From: Kingdonia uniflora
Lineage: Eukaryota; Streptophyta; Magnoliopsida; Ranunculales; Circaeasteraceae
Assembly: GCA_014058105.1 (NCBI GenBank)
Contig: JACGCM010000452.1
Location: 2,232,001 to 2,296,000, forward strand
Direction: 5' to 3'
DNA length: 64,000 bases
Under the pieces are notes generated by a model, which did no database searches, had not been told where the DNA came from, and worked only from the letters and a program-made list of their open reading frames with translations. Positions 44,701-55,429 of this stretch are shown here, in pieces; positions within the stretch are counted from its first letter, which is position 1, and each line of letters starts with the position of its first letter. A program made the position numbers and the translations under genes.

Positions 44701-46443
44701 TGTTTATGAAATAATTGCCTATCGACTATACGTAATGTCAATACATAAAGGCCCATTGAAAATATGGTTGTCATTTTTACATCGGTACGGATTTAACTCC
44801 ATTTAAGCTCTATATAATAAAATTCTGAGTAGCTTGGCTACTGATAACTTGTTTTAGGTGCTAGATCATTAGATCTTGTTTATAAATAGATTGTCTATAG
44901 GCCATATGCAATGATTATTACAGAGAGGCCTATCGAGCTTCTGGTTCATGTTTCATACCGGGACGAATTTTGCCACTTTTTAGCATTTTAGAATGGAATT
45001 CTAAGTAGCTTGGCTGCCGATAGCTCATTTTAGGTATTAGATTATGTTAGTGAGAAGATTGCCTATCGAACTTAAACAATGATTAGTACAAAGCAGCCCA
45101 CCGAGCTTCTGGTTCGCATTTCATACCAGTACAGATTTTGCCTCTTTTTTAGCACTTTAGAACAAAAATTTATGGAGCTTGGCTACCGACAACTCATTCT
45201 AGGCATTATATCCTATTTGTGAGATGATTGTCTACTGACCATACGTAATGATTACTACAGAAAGGCCCATCGAAAATCTAGTTCGCGTTTTACCCTAGTA
45301 CGAATTTCACTACCGACAAGTTGCATGAGGCATTATATCATGTTTATGAGTAGATTGTCTACCGACCATATGCTTGGATTGTTACTGAAAGGCCCATCAA
45401 CCTTGTGGCTCATGTTTTACACCGATATGGATTTTACCCCTATAAATCACTTTAGAACACAATTTTAAGTGACTTGGCTACTGAAAAATCACTTTAGGCA
45501 TTAGATCGTGTTCGTGAGAAGATTGTCTACCGACTATGTGCATTGATTATTATAAAAAGACCTGTTGTACTTTTGGTTCATGCTTCACACCAGTTTGAAT
45601 TTTTCCCCTTTGAAGCGCTTTAGAATGCAATTCAGAGTAGTTTGGCTGCCGAGAACTTGTTGGAGACATTATATATTATTTGGGAGTAGATTGTTTACCG
45701 ACCATATGTAATGACTGCTATAGAAAGGTCTATCGAGCTTCTAGTTCGTGTTTCATACTGGTACAGATTTTGCACCTTTCTAACGCTTTGGGATGGCATT
45801 CCGAGATGCTTGACAGTCGATGATTCATTTTAGACGTTAGATCATGTTTATGAGTTGATTAAGTATTGACCACGCATAATGATTGTTATAGAATGGCCTA
45901 TCGTGTTTTTGCTCTGCGTTTCACACCGGTACGGATTTTGTACCTTTCTAGCGCTTTAGATCATAATTCTGAGAAGCTTGGCTACAGATAACTCATTTTT
46001 GGCATTAGATCATGTTTGTGTAAAGAGTATCTACCGACCATTACCAATGATTGTTACAGAAATGCCCGTCAAGCTTATGGTTCATGTTTATTGCTGGTAC
46101 AGATTTTGCCCCTTTCAAGAGTATTAAAACGCAATTCTAAGTCGTTTGGCTACCAGCAACTCGTTAGAAATTTTTGATCTTGTTTATGTGTAAATTGCCT
46201 GCCGACCATACGTAATGATTATTATAGAAAGGCGCTCAACTGTTTTAAAATGCAATTCTGTGTCGTTTAGCTACCGACAACTTGTTTGAGGCATTAGATC
46301 TAGTTTGTGAGTAGATTATCTATGAATGACACGCTAGGATTATTATAGAAAGGCCTAGTGACCTTCTGGTTAACGTTTCATACTGGTACGGATATTGCAC
46401 CTTTCAAGCACTTTAGAATAAAGTTTTAAATAACCTGGTTACC
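38715..46443 (+). repeat. S3: longest ~168-bp satellite block
   Basis: About 46 monomers in plus orientation. The phase is regular: the (G/A)TTAC(A/C)-GAAAGG landmark falls at about 38883, 39052, 39219 and 39387, i.e. steps of 168-169 bp. Divergence between neighbours is high, with many point changes and a few partial monomers (about 44860 and 46230). The only foreign insert I see is at 43171-43242. No gene is visible; short open frames are chance. The block continues S2 across T4 and ends at the T5 LTR. Confidence 0.92.
43171..43242 (-). mobile_element. Short poly(A) retroposon insertion in satellite
   Basis: A 72-bp non-satellite insert flanked by A(T/C)GCTAGGATT (43160-43170 and 43243-43253), an 11-bp target duplication with one mismatch. 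It starts with a T-rich tract on the plus strand, i.e. an A-rich 3' tail on the minus strand, preceded there by GTGGGGGTCTGCCTTAACCC. This looks like a 5'-truncated SINE, LINE or retrocopied RNA inserted by target-primed reverse transcription. Confidence 0.7.
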
Positions 46444-47064
46444 TGTAGTAACCTACTCTTAGCCAGTGCTAAAATAAACAATATACTCGAATACTCCTGA
46501 GGAACTTGAAGCCTACCATACTTATAAATCTACCAGAACTTCAACAAGGCTACTATCGAAGACTACTAAAGCTTTGACCATGCTTCCGACCAGCTCAGCT
46601 CCTAGTCGAAAGGAGACAACTCAGCAGACAACCTAGTAGACAAATTTGGTAGAACTGACCTCAGTACCAAATAGTTGTAATTACGAATAAGCTTATAATT
46701 TGACCTCTCTATGGTGACATCACCTTTCCTATCTTCTATAAATAGGGAAGGAGAGCTACTAAAGAGGGGTTGAGGAATTTTAACACACACACCAAATAGA
46801 AGCTTAGGCACCCTTTGAGCGCCTCCTAAACCTTGTAGACTCAATCTACTCAAACCAATATTTGTAATCTCATCCATTTATACGATCTCACATTAAAAAT
46901 CTTCACTAGATGTCATTGAGGAATCCCATTCAAGGACTCCACATAAGTGTGTTTATCAGAAGTTTCCCCTATTTCTATTAAGTATACTTGCTAAAACCCC
47001 TAGTTAAGCATAAATACAGTGGTATATGGATTTAATCTCCCCTCTATAAGATTAGGCCCCTACA
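46444..47064 (+). repeat. T5 5' LTR
   Basis: 621 bp from TGTAGTAACCTACTCTT to TTAGGCCCCTACA. Promoter box TATAAATAGGG at 46737. It resembles the T2 LTR in reverse complement through GACCATGCTT and the AATCTCCCCTCT region. Confidence 0.9.
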
Positions 47065-47081
47065 TTTGGTGTCGTCTATGC
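47065..47081 (+). other. T5 primer-binding site
   Basis: TTTGGTGTCGTCTATGC follows the LTR; it is a mutated version of TTTGGCACCGTCTGTGG. Confidence 0.75.
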
Positions 47082-47117
47082 TATAACCTACAACTGTAGC
47101 AACCGAGCACACCTTCA

Positions 47118-48267
47118 ATGACTCCTACCCATCGATCCACCTCAGGCATAGTCGGAACCCCAGCAAACAAAATTGTTGATAAACTGGCTCTGATGTGCGA
47201 GTAGTTTGCTCAAGCTGAGGTGTGCCATACAAACCAAGTTTATCATAAGCACAAAACCCGATGACGAAGCTCAAAGTTGAATGCCATCGTCGCATTGATG
47301 AAATAGATAGACATCATCATGACTTCGGTGAACTTTGCAACTCCGGTCGGGGTCTGCAGTAGAAAAGTTTTGAAAGATGTGATCCCTTTATACATATCCG
47401 CTCGCCCACGCTTAGGCCCCCACCCAACACAGAGGTTCGTCCACTCCATCTAAGCACTGAAGGTGTCGCTAATCCTATACCTAAAGGTTTGATCCACTTA
47501 CGTATCGCTGTTGCAGAAAATTCGAGCGACTCCACACTATGATCATCCAGGCCTCCTATTCGGAGACCCACCTGAGAACGGCTAGGAAAATGTAGTATAG
47601 GACATATCCCCACGCCGAAGCCATATCAAACACGAATACATCGCTCCCCCCCCCTTGAGCAGCTTACCTTACACAATAGGAGCTCGACCAATAAATTGAA
47701 GCTATCATCCACATCAGTTCGAGCCCAATCCCAAACTCTTAAAATAAACTTAACAATCTACTCTACACAGAGCTTTTAGCCATCGAGTTCCCTATTAATT
47801 TCTATATCCCAAAAATCTATAAATATCGAAATACAAACCCAAAAACCCATGTCCTCAAGTTCCAAAACCCGTTAAACATCCACTCATTGGCAGATTTTAT
47901 CCTTGGTCAAATGTTCCCCACTAGCCATAGAGACAACCCACTGAAATTGTATCATAGCCTACCCAATGGTTATATCCGAAGCTTCAAGGAACTAACTATT
48001 TTGTTCATATCTCACATTGTATTTAATAAGGATCGAAAAGTTAGAGTCGATGCCCTTTCCAACATTCAAAACGTACAAGTGGAAATACTTGAGAGCTTTA
48101 CCAAATGATTCTTAGATGAATCCCAAAAAATAGAGAACCTTGATTGTGCCAATGCCCTTTTAGCATGCTCCAATGCCCTCCAAGACAATAATCGGGTCAA
48201 AGAGTGCATCGTCCTTCAGAAATGGAAAACACTCGAAGAAATGTTATCCTAAGTCAATGGCTACATT
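47118..48267 (+). pseudogene. T5 gag, truncated
   Basis: Starts at the ATG at 47118 (MTPTHRSTSGIVGTPANKIVD), which aligns with T2's MAPTFRSTSA. Stops follow early (near 47199 and 47298). The capsid-like segment is at 47887-48108: NPLKLYHSLPNGYIRSFKELTILFISHIVFNKDRKVRVDALSNIQ, then FLDESQKIENLDCANALLACSNALQD. It ends at the satellite junction near 48267, before any zinc knuckle. Confidence 0.8.
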
Positions 48268-49204
48268 GTGTTTGGGTGTTGATCATGTACCGACCATGCA
48301 CAATGACTGTTAAAGAAAGGCCCGTTGAACTTTTGGTTCGCGTTTCACACCAGTACAGATTTTGCCCTGAGAATTTTGCCATCCACAGTGATTGTTTTAG
48401 ATAGTCATGCCAAGCTTCTGGTTTGCGCTTCACACTAGTACAGATTTTGCCATCCACAGTGATTGTTTTAGATAGTCATGCCAAGCTTCTGGTTTGCGCT
48501 TCACACTAGTACAGATTTTACCCCATTCTGGCGCATGAGAACACAATTCTAGGTCGTTTGGCTACCGACAACTCGTTTTAGACGTTAGATCATGTTTAAG
48601 AAGATTGTTTGCAGACCATGCACAACAATTATTGTAGAAAGGCATATAGAGTTTCTGGTTCGCGTTTCACGAGGGTAAGGAATTTGCCCCTTTCTAGCTC
48701 ATTAGAACGCAATTCTAAGTTATTTGGCTACTAATAACTCATTTAAGGCATTAGAAAGTGTTCGAGAGTAGATTGACTGGTGGCCATATGTAATGATTGT
48801 TACAAAATGGCCTGCTAAGCTTCTGGTTTGCATTTCACACTGGTATATATTTTCATTTTTTTAGCGCTTTAGAACGCAATTTTGAGTTATTTGGCAACCG
48901 AAAACCTGTTTGTGGCATTAGATCATGTTTGTGTGTTGATTGTGTACAGACCATACTCAATAATTATTACATAATGGCCCTTCGAGGTTCTGGTCCTTAT
49001 TTCACACCGGTACAGATTTCTCCCAATTTAGCGCTTTAGAATAAAATTCAGTGGAGCTTGGCTTCATAAAAATTTTTGTAGGCGATGTATCCCATTTGGG
49101 AGAGGATTATCTACCAACCATACTCAATGACTCTTATAAAAAGCCCTATCGAGCTTCAGGATCATATTTCACACTGGTCAAGATTTTGCCCCTTTCTAGC
49201 GCTT
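48268..49204 (+). repeat. S4: ~168-bp satellite, last plus-oriented block
   Basis: About five and a half monomers. It contains a local duplication at 48379-48520. It ends in GCCCCTTTCTAGCGCTT, directly followed by minus-oriented satellite. Confidence 0.88.
48379..48520 (+). repeat. 71-bp exact tandem duplication in S4
   Basis: CCATCCACAGTGATTG... recurs at 48379 and 48450; the copies are identical by eye through CACTAGTACAGATTTT. Less than half a monomer was duplicated very recently. Confidence 0.85.
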
Positions 49205-50277
49205 CACGTCGGTAACAAAACTACTCAGAATGATGTACAAAAGCGCCAGAAAGGGGCGAAATCCAAACCATTGTGAAATGTGCACCCGAAGCTTGACAAG
49301 CCTTTTTGAAATAATCATTGCATATGGTTGATAAACAATCTTCACACAAGCGCAATATATCGCCTAAACTGAGTTGTCAGTAGCAAACCTAAATAGAATT
49401 GTATTCTGAAGCACAAGAATGGGGAAAATTTGTGTCGTGAGAAATGCGAACTAGAAGCTTGACGAGCCTTTTAATAATAATTGTTGTGCATGCTCGGTAC
49501 ACAATCAGCTCATATACATGATCTAATGCCTTAACCGATATGTCGGTAGATAAGCGACATAGAATTGTATTCTAATGCGCTAGAAAGGGGTAAAATATGT
49601 ACCTATATAAAATGCAAGCCAAAAGCTCGACCAAACTTCTTATAACAACTATTGCGTTTTTTCGGTAGACAATCTACTCACAAACAAGATCTAATGCCAA
49701 AAACGAGTTGTTGGTAGCCAAGCTACTAAGAATTCTGCTCTGAAGCGCAAGATATGGGTAAAACCCTTACCGGTACGAAACGTAAACCCTAAGCTTGACG
49801 AGTCTTTTTTTAGCAATCATTACGTATTGTTGGTAGACAATCTTCTTACAAATGGGATATATCGCCTAAAATGATTTTTTTGCAGCCATACTCTACTGAA
49901 TTCTATTTTAAAGTGCTAGAATGGGGCAAAATCTGTACCGGTGTGAAATGTGAACCAGAAACTTGACGGGCCTTTATGTAAAAATCATTGTGAATGGTCG
50001 GTACACAATCAACTCAGAAAAAAGATCCTACACGTCAAGCGAGTTATCGGTCGGCAAGCTACTCATAACTTTGCATTAAAGTGCTAGAAAGGGGTAAAAT
50101 CCAGACTGGTGAGAAACGCGATCCAAAAACTCGACAAGCCTTTCTGTAATAATCATTGTGCATGGTCAGTATATAATCTTCTAAAAAACATAATCTGACG
50201 CCTAAAATGAGTTGTCGATAGACAAACAACCCAGAATTGTACTCTATTGCGCAAGAAAGGGGCAAAATCTATACTAG
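49205..50277 (-). repeat. S5: ~168-bp satellite, minus orientation
   Basis: About six monomers whose reverse complement matches S1-S4 (for example CTAGAAAGGGG(C/T)AAAAT, CCTTTCTGTAATAATCATTG and TGGTCGGTA.ACAATC). It is interrupted at 50277 by G1 and continues as S6. Confidence 0.9.
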
Positions 50278-50744
50278 TGATCCAGGAAGATCTAGAGTTA
50301 TTTGAAGATTTGTCAAAGTCGTTCGAACGAAGTTGAGTGTCATTCGAGCGAGTTGTCATGTCCACTGGAATTTTGGCCCAGAGCCATATTTCGTTCGAAT
50401 GACCAAGCAAGTTTCTAGAGATTTAGACCAATTAGTCGTAAAGTCGTTCGAACGACTCCCTAGTTCGTTCAAATGACTTTAGCGGTGTTTTTGATTCTCA
50501 GCGTTGCTTTGCCTCGAGATGTGTTTTATTTTGTAATTTTGAGTTCCCTTTATATAAATGGGACTTAGGTTATCTTTTTTTCTTATGTTAGATCTGAAAG
50601 AGTTCTGAGAGAAGCCTAGGGTTTTGGAGTGATTCATTGTAATCTACTTCATTTTTTTAAGCAATTGAAGCTTTATGTTTCCCAATTTTGGTATTCTTCG
50701 TGTTTCTCTACTAACTAAAAGCTTCTCAATCGTATTGTGGATTA
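50278..50744 (+). repeat. G1 5' LTR
   Basis: 467 bp from TGATCCAGGAAGATC to GTATTGTGGATTA. It contains several near-palindromes centred on TTCGAA (GTCGTTCGAACGA and variants at about 50322, 50343, 50393, 50445 and 50465) and a TATATAAATGGG box (about 50550). It lacks about 20 bp present in the 3' LTR near 53105. Confidence 0.9.
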
Positions 50745-50746
50745 AG

Positions 50747-50755
50747 TGGTATCAG
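50747..50755 (+). other. G1 primer-binding site
   Basis: TGGTATCAG matches the start of the widespread plant site TGGTATCAGAGC, complementary to initiator Met tRNA; the following bases (TTTTCC) do not match. It lies 2 bp after the LTR. Confidence 0.75.
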
Positions 50756-50793
50756 TTTTCCAATTTTGATTCTCGGGTGGTCGATTGTGCTTT

Positions 50794-51870
50794 ATGGTCT
50801 CTACACGTGACCGTCTCAAGAAAACAAAGGAGAAGCTAGTGAGTCTGTTGAAGATCCATCGCAAACCTAATTCGAAGAAGAAGGACAATTTAGATATGGG
50901 CAATTCTGATGATCGATTCACAATTTTGGAAATGACAGTTTCTGTCCTAACTTCTACTGTAGGGGAGTTGGTAGAACAGTTCCATCTCACAAACCTCGCA
51001 AAGGCTTCCGCTTCTGGGAAGCAGCAAAGTTGCCCGAAGAAGAAATGGGTTATTGAGGGGGATGGTGACAAGCGTACTACAAAGATCAATAGTAATTCAA
51101 GTGATGCCGAATCCGATGAGGAGCAATCAATTATTGGTAAGTCCATAAATCCTAGGCGTAATCTTCATATTGGTTTTAAAATTGAAATTCTAATATTCGA
51201 CGGTTCGATCGATGCCGAGATATTAGATATCTGGTTAGATAGGTTAGAAACTTATTTTTTAGTTTACGAATACTCCATTGCTCAGTAAATTTTCTTTGCT
51301 ACATTGAAATTCGTAAGTCATGCACTCACGTGGTAGAAATCTTGTCAGAAGTGCCACGATGTAGGAGATTTGGGTTCAAAAGAATTCAAGGTTTTAGTGC
51401 GAAAGTAGTTTTATTCGATTGGGTATGAGCAAGAGAGATGGTATAAATTGTACAATTTACGCCAAAAGTTTGAGCAATCCGTACAAGAGTATACTACGGT
51501 ATTCTATAACCAAGCTTTGATTTTGGACATTGATGTGGACGAGTATGAGGTGTTCATAAAGTACACGGGGGGTTTGTCGGAGCCCATTAGGATAGATTTG
51601 AAACTCTTTACTATGGCCAATATCGAGGATGCTACCATGAAGGAAATTGCCATTGAAGGAAAGTACTTGAAAAGTGACAAAGAAGATGGCAAGATCAAGT
51701 CGGGGTACAAGTCTAGTTAGAAAAGCGAGCATAAGAGAGAGGCCAAAGGAGAAGGGTCTTTGTCCAAGGACTTTTATTGTAATAATTGTAAGGCGAGTGG
51801 GCATCTTTTCGATTATTGTTGGAAACTTCACCCGGAGCTTAGGCCGTAGGAGGAGAAGCGCAATAAAGAG
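50794..51870 (+). pseudogene. G1 gag
   Basis: Starts at the ATG at 50794 (MVSTRDRLKKTKEKLVSL). The middle has the gag-typical IEILIFDGSIDAEILDIWLDRLETYF (about 51180-51265). A stop follows EYSIAQ at 51288. The frame resumes with YNLRQKFEQSVQEYTTVFYNQALILDID and GLSEPIRIDLKLF (51448-51610). A CCHC knuckle CNNCKASGHLFDYC lies at about 51778-51820. Stops also occur at 51406, 51720 and 51848. It would form the particle; the coding capacity is lost. Confidence 0.82.
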
Positions 51871-52340
51871 AAATATGTACTAGCCGCTGAGGTTGTTGAC
51901 CTTCTGGATTTAGATAAACTGAATCCTAAGCTTACACTTATGTTTCAGCAGACTTTAGCTACCGAGGAGGAGAGTCGGGAAGAGCTTTTTCATGTCAGTA
52001 TTCAGGTAAAGCAGAGTTTAGTCAATGCCATTATGGACCCAGGAAGTCAGAAATTTTTGATTTCTGGGACGTTGGTGAAGAAGATGGGTTTGACGACTAC
52101 ATCTCATCCTAAGCTGTATGGTTTGGGATGGATTCAGAAAGATGCGGATGTGATGATCACGAAATAGTATACTTTTCGGTTTGCGACTTTTGAGAAGTTT
52201 ATTGATGAGGTGACATGTGAGGTGGTTCCTTTGGATGCGTGTTAGGTAATCTTGGGTAGCCCTTATCTTTAGGACCGAGATGCGATTCATTATCGTAGAG
52301 CTCGCAAGTATCATCTTGTGAAGGAGGGAAATGAGTTCCA
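51870..52340 (+). pseudogene. G1 aspartic protease
   Basis: After gag comes LFHVSIQVKQSLVNAIMDPGSQKFLISGTLVKKMGL (about 51985-52095), where D-P-G-S stands in place of D-(S/T)-G. It continues with an ILGSPYL-type motif (about 52250) in place of ILG(M/R)PWL. Stops are at 52168, 52243 and 52270. The active-site Asp is kept but the following residue is changed to Pro. Confidence 0.7.
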
Positions 52341-52529
52341 TATCAATGCTTATAAGGAGTATGTCACTACATCAAATTTGGTAACGGCGACTCAGGTGAA
52401 GTGGTTGGTTAATGTGAGCGACAAGTTTGTGTTATTGGTGCGACCGGTTCAAGAGGATACGTCGGCTCAAGTATTGTCTCCAATGACAATGTTTTTTAGG
52501 CAGCAAACTGATTTGGGAAAGTTGCAAGA

Positions 52530-52760
52530 GGAGGTTGTGGTACATACTGATCACAAACCGTTCTAGTTTTTAGCTACACAGTCCAAGCCACAGCAAGCTC
52601 GCCAGATGAAGGGGCTGTCGTATCTCCAACAATTTCCCTTGATTATACAGTATAAGAAGGGAGGGGATAACAAATTGGCTGATAGGTTATCTCGACTCCC
52701 ATTACCAACTACTTCCGCTATGTTGGTTTCTATGCAGATACAACATTTGGTTACGTCAGG
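52530..52760 (+). pseudogene. G1 RNase H fragment
   Basis: VVVHTDHKPF, a stop, then FLATQSKPQQARQMKGLSYLQQFPLIIQYKKGGDNKLADRLSRLP: the C-terminal half of a gypsy RNase H. It comes only about 200 bp after protease, so the whole RT was deleted. Nothing of integrase follows; instead short non-coding text leads to the polypurine tract. Confidence 0.8.
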
Positions 52761-52963
52761 ATATGTTGCAGGATATGATGATCCTCAAGGGCGTAGTGTG
52801 CTTTACTGAAAGTTACTGCCAAACAAGACATGTGTTCGTTTTGAGTCATTTCGTGTTGGGAAGAAGGGTCAGCTACCTCATACATCAAAATGGCACAGTA
52901 GGGTAATAAGTAGCACAACATTCCTACCTCTCCAGTTCCAACTTGAGCAGGAGCTCAAGGCTC

Positions 52964-52979
52964 CTAAAGGGGGAAGCCA
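52964..52979 (+). other. G1 polypurine tract
   Basis: AAAGGGGGAAGCCA immediately precedes the 3' LTR's TGATCCAAG. Confidence 0.8.
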
Positions 52980-53466
52980 TGATCCAAGAGGATCTAGAGT
53001 TATTTGAAGATTTGTCAAAGTCGTTCGAACAAAGTTGAGTATCGTTCGAACGAGCTGTCATGTCCTCTAGAATTTTGGCCTAGAGCCATATTTCATTCGA
53101 ACGAGTTGGGTTTTGTTCGAATGACTAGACAAGTTTCTAGGGTTTTGGACCAATTAGTTGTAAAGTTGTTCGAACGGCTCCCTAGTTCTTTCGAATGACT
53201 TTGGCAGTATTTTTGATTCTCAGCGTTGTTTTACCTCGAGATGCATTCTATTTTGCAATTTTGAGTTCCCCCTATATAAAGGGGACTAAGGTTATCTTCT
53301 TTTTTTATGTTAGATCTGAAAGAGTTCTGAGAGAAGCCTATGGTTTTGGAGTGATTCATTGTAATCTACTTTGTTTTTTTAAGCAATTGAAGCTTTATTT
53401 TCCCCAATTTTGGTGTTCTTCATGTTTCTCTACTAACTAAAAGCTTCTCAGTCGTATTACGGATTA
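52980..53466 (+). repeat. G1 3' LTR
   Basis: 487 bp from TGATCCAAGAGGATC to TATTACGGATTA. It matches the 5' LTR throughout with scattered changes, and the TTCGAA near-palindromes are repeated. Promoter box TATATAAAGGG at about 53272. Confidence 0.9.
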
Positions 53467-54632
53467 TCAAGTTAAAACGTGAGCCAGATACGCCGACGGG
53501 ACTTTCTGTAACAATTATTGCGTATGGTCGGGAAATAATCTACTAAAAAATAAATGAGTTTTCAGTAGCCAAGCTACTCATATTTGCATTCAAAAGGGAT
53601 TGAAAGGGGTAATTTCCGTACCAGAAGCTCGACAAGCTTCACTGAATTATGTTCTAAAGCGTTAGAAAGGGGAGAAATCCATACTGGTGTAAAACGTGAA
53701 CCAGAAGCGCGACAGACCTTTCTATAATAATCAATGTGCATGGTCGGTACACAATCAACTCACAAACACAATCTAACGCCTTAAACAAGTTGTTAGTATT
53801 CAAGTTACTCAGAATTGCGTTCTAAAGTGTTGAAAAGGGGGCTAATCCCGATTGGTGTAAAACACAAACCAGAAGATCAATAAAACTTTCTGTAACAATC
53901 ATTGTGTATGGTCGGTAAAAAATCTACTCACAAACAAGATCTAACGCTACAAACAAGTTGTCGGTAGCAAAGCTACTTAAAATTTTGCACTATAGCGCCA
54001 GAAAGGAGCGAAATCCTAATTGATGTAAAACGCGAAACCCGAAGCCCAACGGGCCTTTCTGTAACAATCATTGCGTATAGTTGGTAGACAAACAACTCAG
54101 AATTGTGTTTTAATGCACTAGAAAGGAGGAAAATATGTATTAGTATTAAACACGAACTAGAAGCCCAACCAGACTTTCTATAACAACTATTGCGCTTGTT
54201 CGGCATACAATGTACTCGCAAACAGGATCAAACACCACAAATAAGTTTTCTATAGCCATGCTCTACTAAATTCTATTCTAAAGTACTAGAATGAGCGAAA
54301 TCTTTGCCAATGCAAAATGCAAACTAGAAGCTTGACGGGCCTTTCTATAACAATCATTGTGCATGGTTGGTACACAATCAACTCAGAAAAGCGATCCTAT
54401 GCCTCAAATGTGTTTCTAGTAGCTAAGCTACTCAGAATTCTATACTAAAGAGCTAGAAAGGGGAGAAATCTAGACCGGTGTGAAACGCGAACTCGAAGCT
54501 CGGCGGGAATTATTGTAATAATCATTATGTATGGTCGGAAGACAATCTTCAGCCAAATGCGATATATCGCCTAAAGAAAGTTGTCTATAACTAAGCTATA
54601 CTTAATTCTATTCTAAAGCAATAGAAAGAGGT
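53467..54632 (-). repeat. S6: ~168-bp satellite, minus orientation
   Basis: About seven monomers, including shortened ones near 53600-53640. It continues S5 across G1 and ends at the T6 LTR with CAATAGAAAGAGGT. Confidence 0.9.
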
Positions 54633-55360
54633 TGTAGTAGCCTACTCGTAGCCTTCCAAGCCTAGCCGAACAGTCGAAGGTTACATCAGAGCCTACTGAA
54701 AGACTCAAAGCCTATTGTATTTACAAATCACTTAAGGTAATCATCTACTTGTAGCCTTTCCAAAGGGAGCCGAACACTTGATGACTACCCCGAGACTCAA
54801 AGCCCAGGGAACTCATGCATCAACCAAAACCTATTGTGAACCTGCATTCCAATCCAATGAAGCTTCGCCCATATCAGTATATGGTCGAAGGCAGAAAACT
54901 CAGTAGACAACGCAGCAAACAACTCAGCTGACAACTATGGTAGTACCAACTTTTGTTCGAGACAGCTGCCAAAAAAGATATACATGTAACTTGACCTTTT
55001 TGTGGTGACTTACCTTTTCTTATCACCTATAAATAGGGGAAGAAAACCACCATGAAGGGGTTAGAAAAAATTAGTCCATAAAGCCCATATAAGAGTAAGA
55101 GAGAACCTTCGAGTACTCAAAGAAGCTTAATGTTTAGGTCCCCCCCTAACTCGAAATTTGTAATCCCATCTATATATCCATCATCTTTTTCAAATCCTCG
55201 CTAGAGGTCATGGAGAATACCTATTCAAGGACTCCACGCAGGTATGTTTGCATAGGATACTCCCATATTTCTATCTTAGATACTTGTAAAAGCCCCTAGT
55301 CGAGCGAAATCCTATGGTGTAAGAGCTCAGTCTCCCCTCTCTAAGATTAAGCCCCTACAT
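54633..55360 (+). repeat. T6 5' LTR
   Basis: 728 bp from TGTAGTAGCCTACTCG to TTAAGCCCCTACA. It is longer than the T2 and T5 LTRs mainly because its first part is duplicated: TAGCCTTCC/AGCCGAACA/GACTCAAAGCC occurs in order twice, about 130 bp apart (54640-54690 and 54770-54810). Promoter box CTATAAATAGGGG at about 55027. Confidence 0.9.
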
Positions 55361-55376
55361 TTGGTACCGTCTGTGC
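55361..55376 (+). other. T6 primer-binding site
   Basis: TTTGGTACCGTCTGTG follows the LTR, one base off the T3/T4 form. Confidence 0.8.
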
Positions 55377-55429
55377 AATACCCAACCTTTTTTCCTTTGC
55401 CCACCATCCTCAAATACATCTCACTTTCT

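Larger units (their letters stand above)
46444..48267 (+). mobile_element. T5: truncated Tat-like element (family I), 5' LTR plus part of gag
   Basis: Plus strand. A complete 5' LTR, a primer-binding site and the first ~1.15 kb of gag, then an abrupt return to satellite near 48267 inside gag. No polypurine tract or second LTR follows. The same gag text in T2 and T6 continues past this point, so everything downstream was lost by deletion or recombination with satellite. Confidence 0.85.
50278..53466 (+). mobile_element. G1: internally deleted Ty3/gypsy element, different lineage
   Basis: Plus strand, 3.2 kb, with two similar LTRs (50278-50744 and 52980-53466), a TGGTATCAG primer-binding site and a polypurine tract. 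Inside are gag with a zinc knuckle, a protease and a fragment of RNase H; RT and integrase are missing. It interrupts minus-oriented satellite (S5/S6). The flanking 5-mers, ACTAG on the left and TCAAG on the right, do not clearly match. It would need enzymes from a relative to move. Confidence 0.85.

Noticed and set aside
17540..54700. T2-S1 and S6-T6 as the two arms of one large inverted duplication
   Set aside because: T2 and T6 are inserted at different phases of the satellite monomer (about 7 bp apart) and their LTRs differ strongly, so they are separate insertions.
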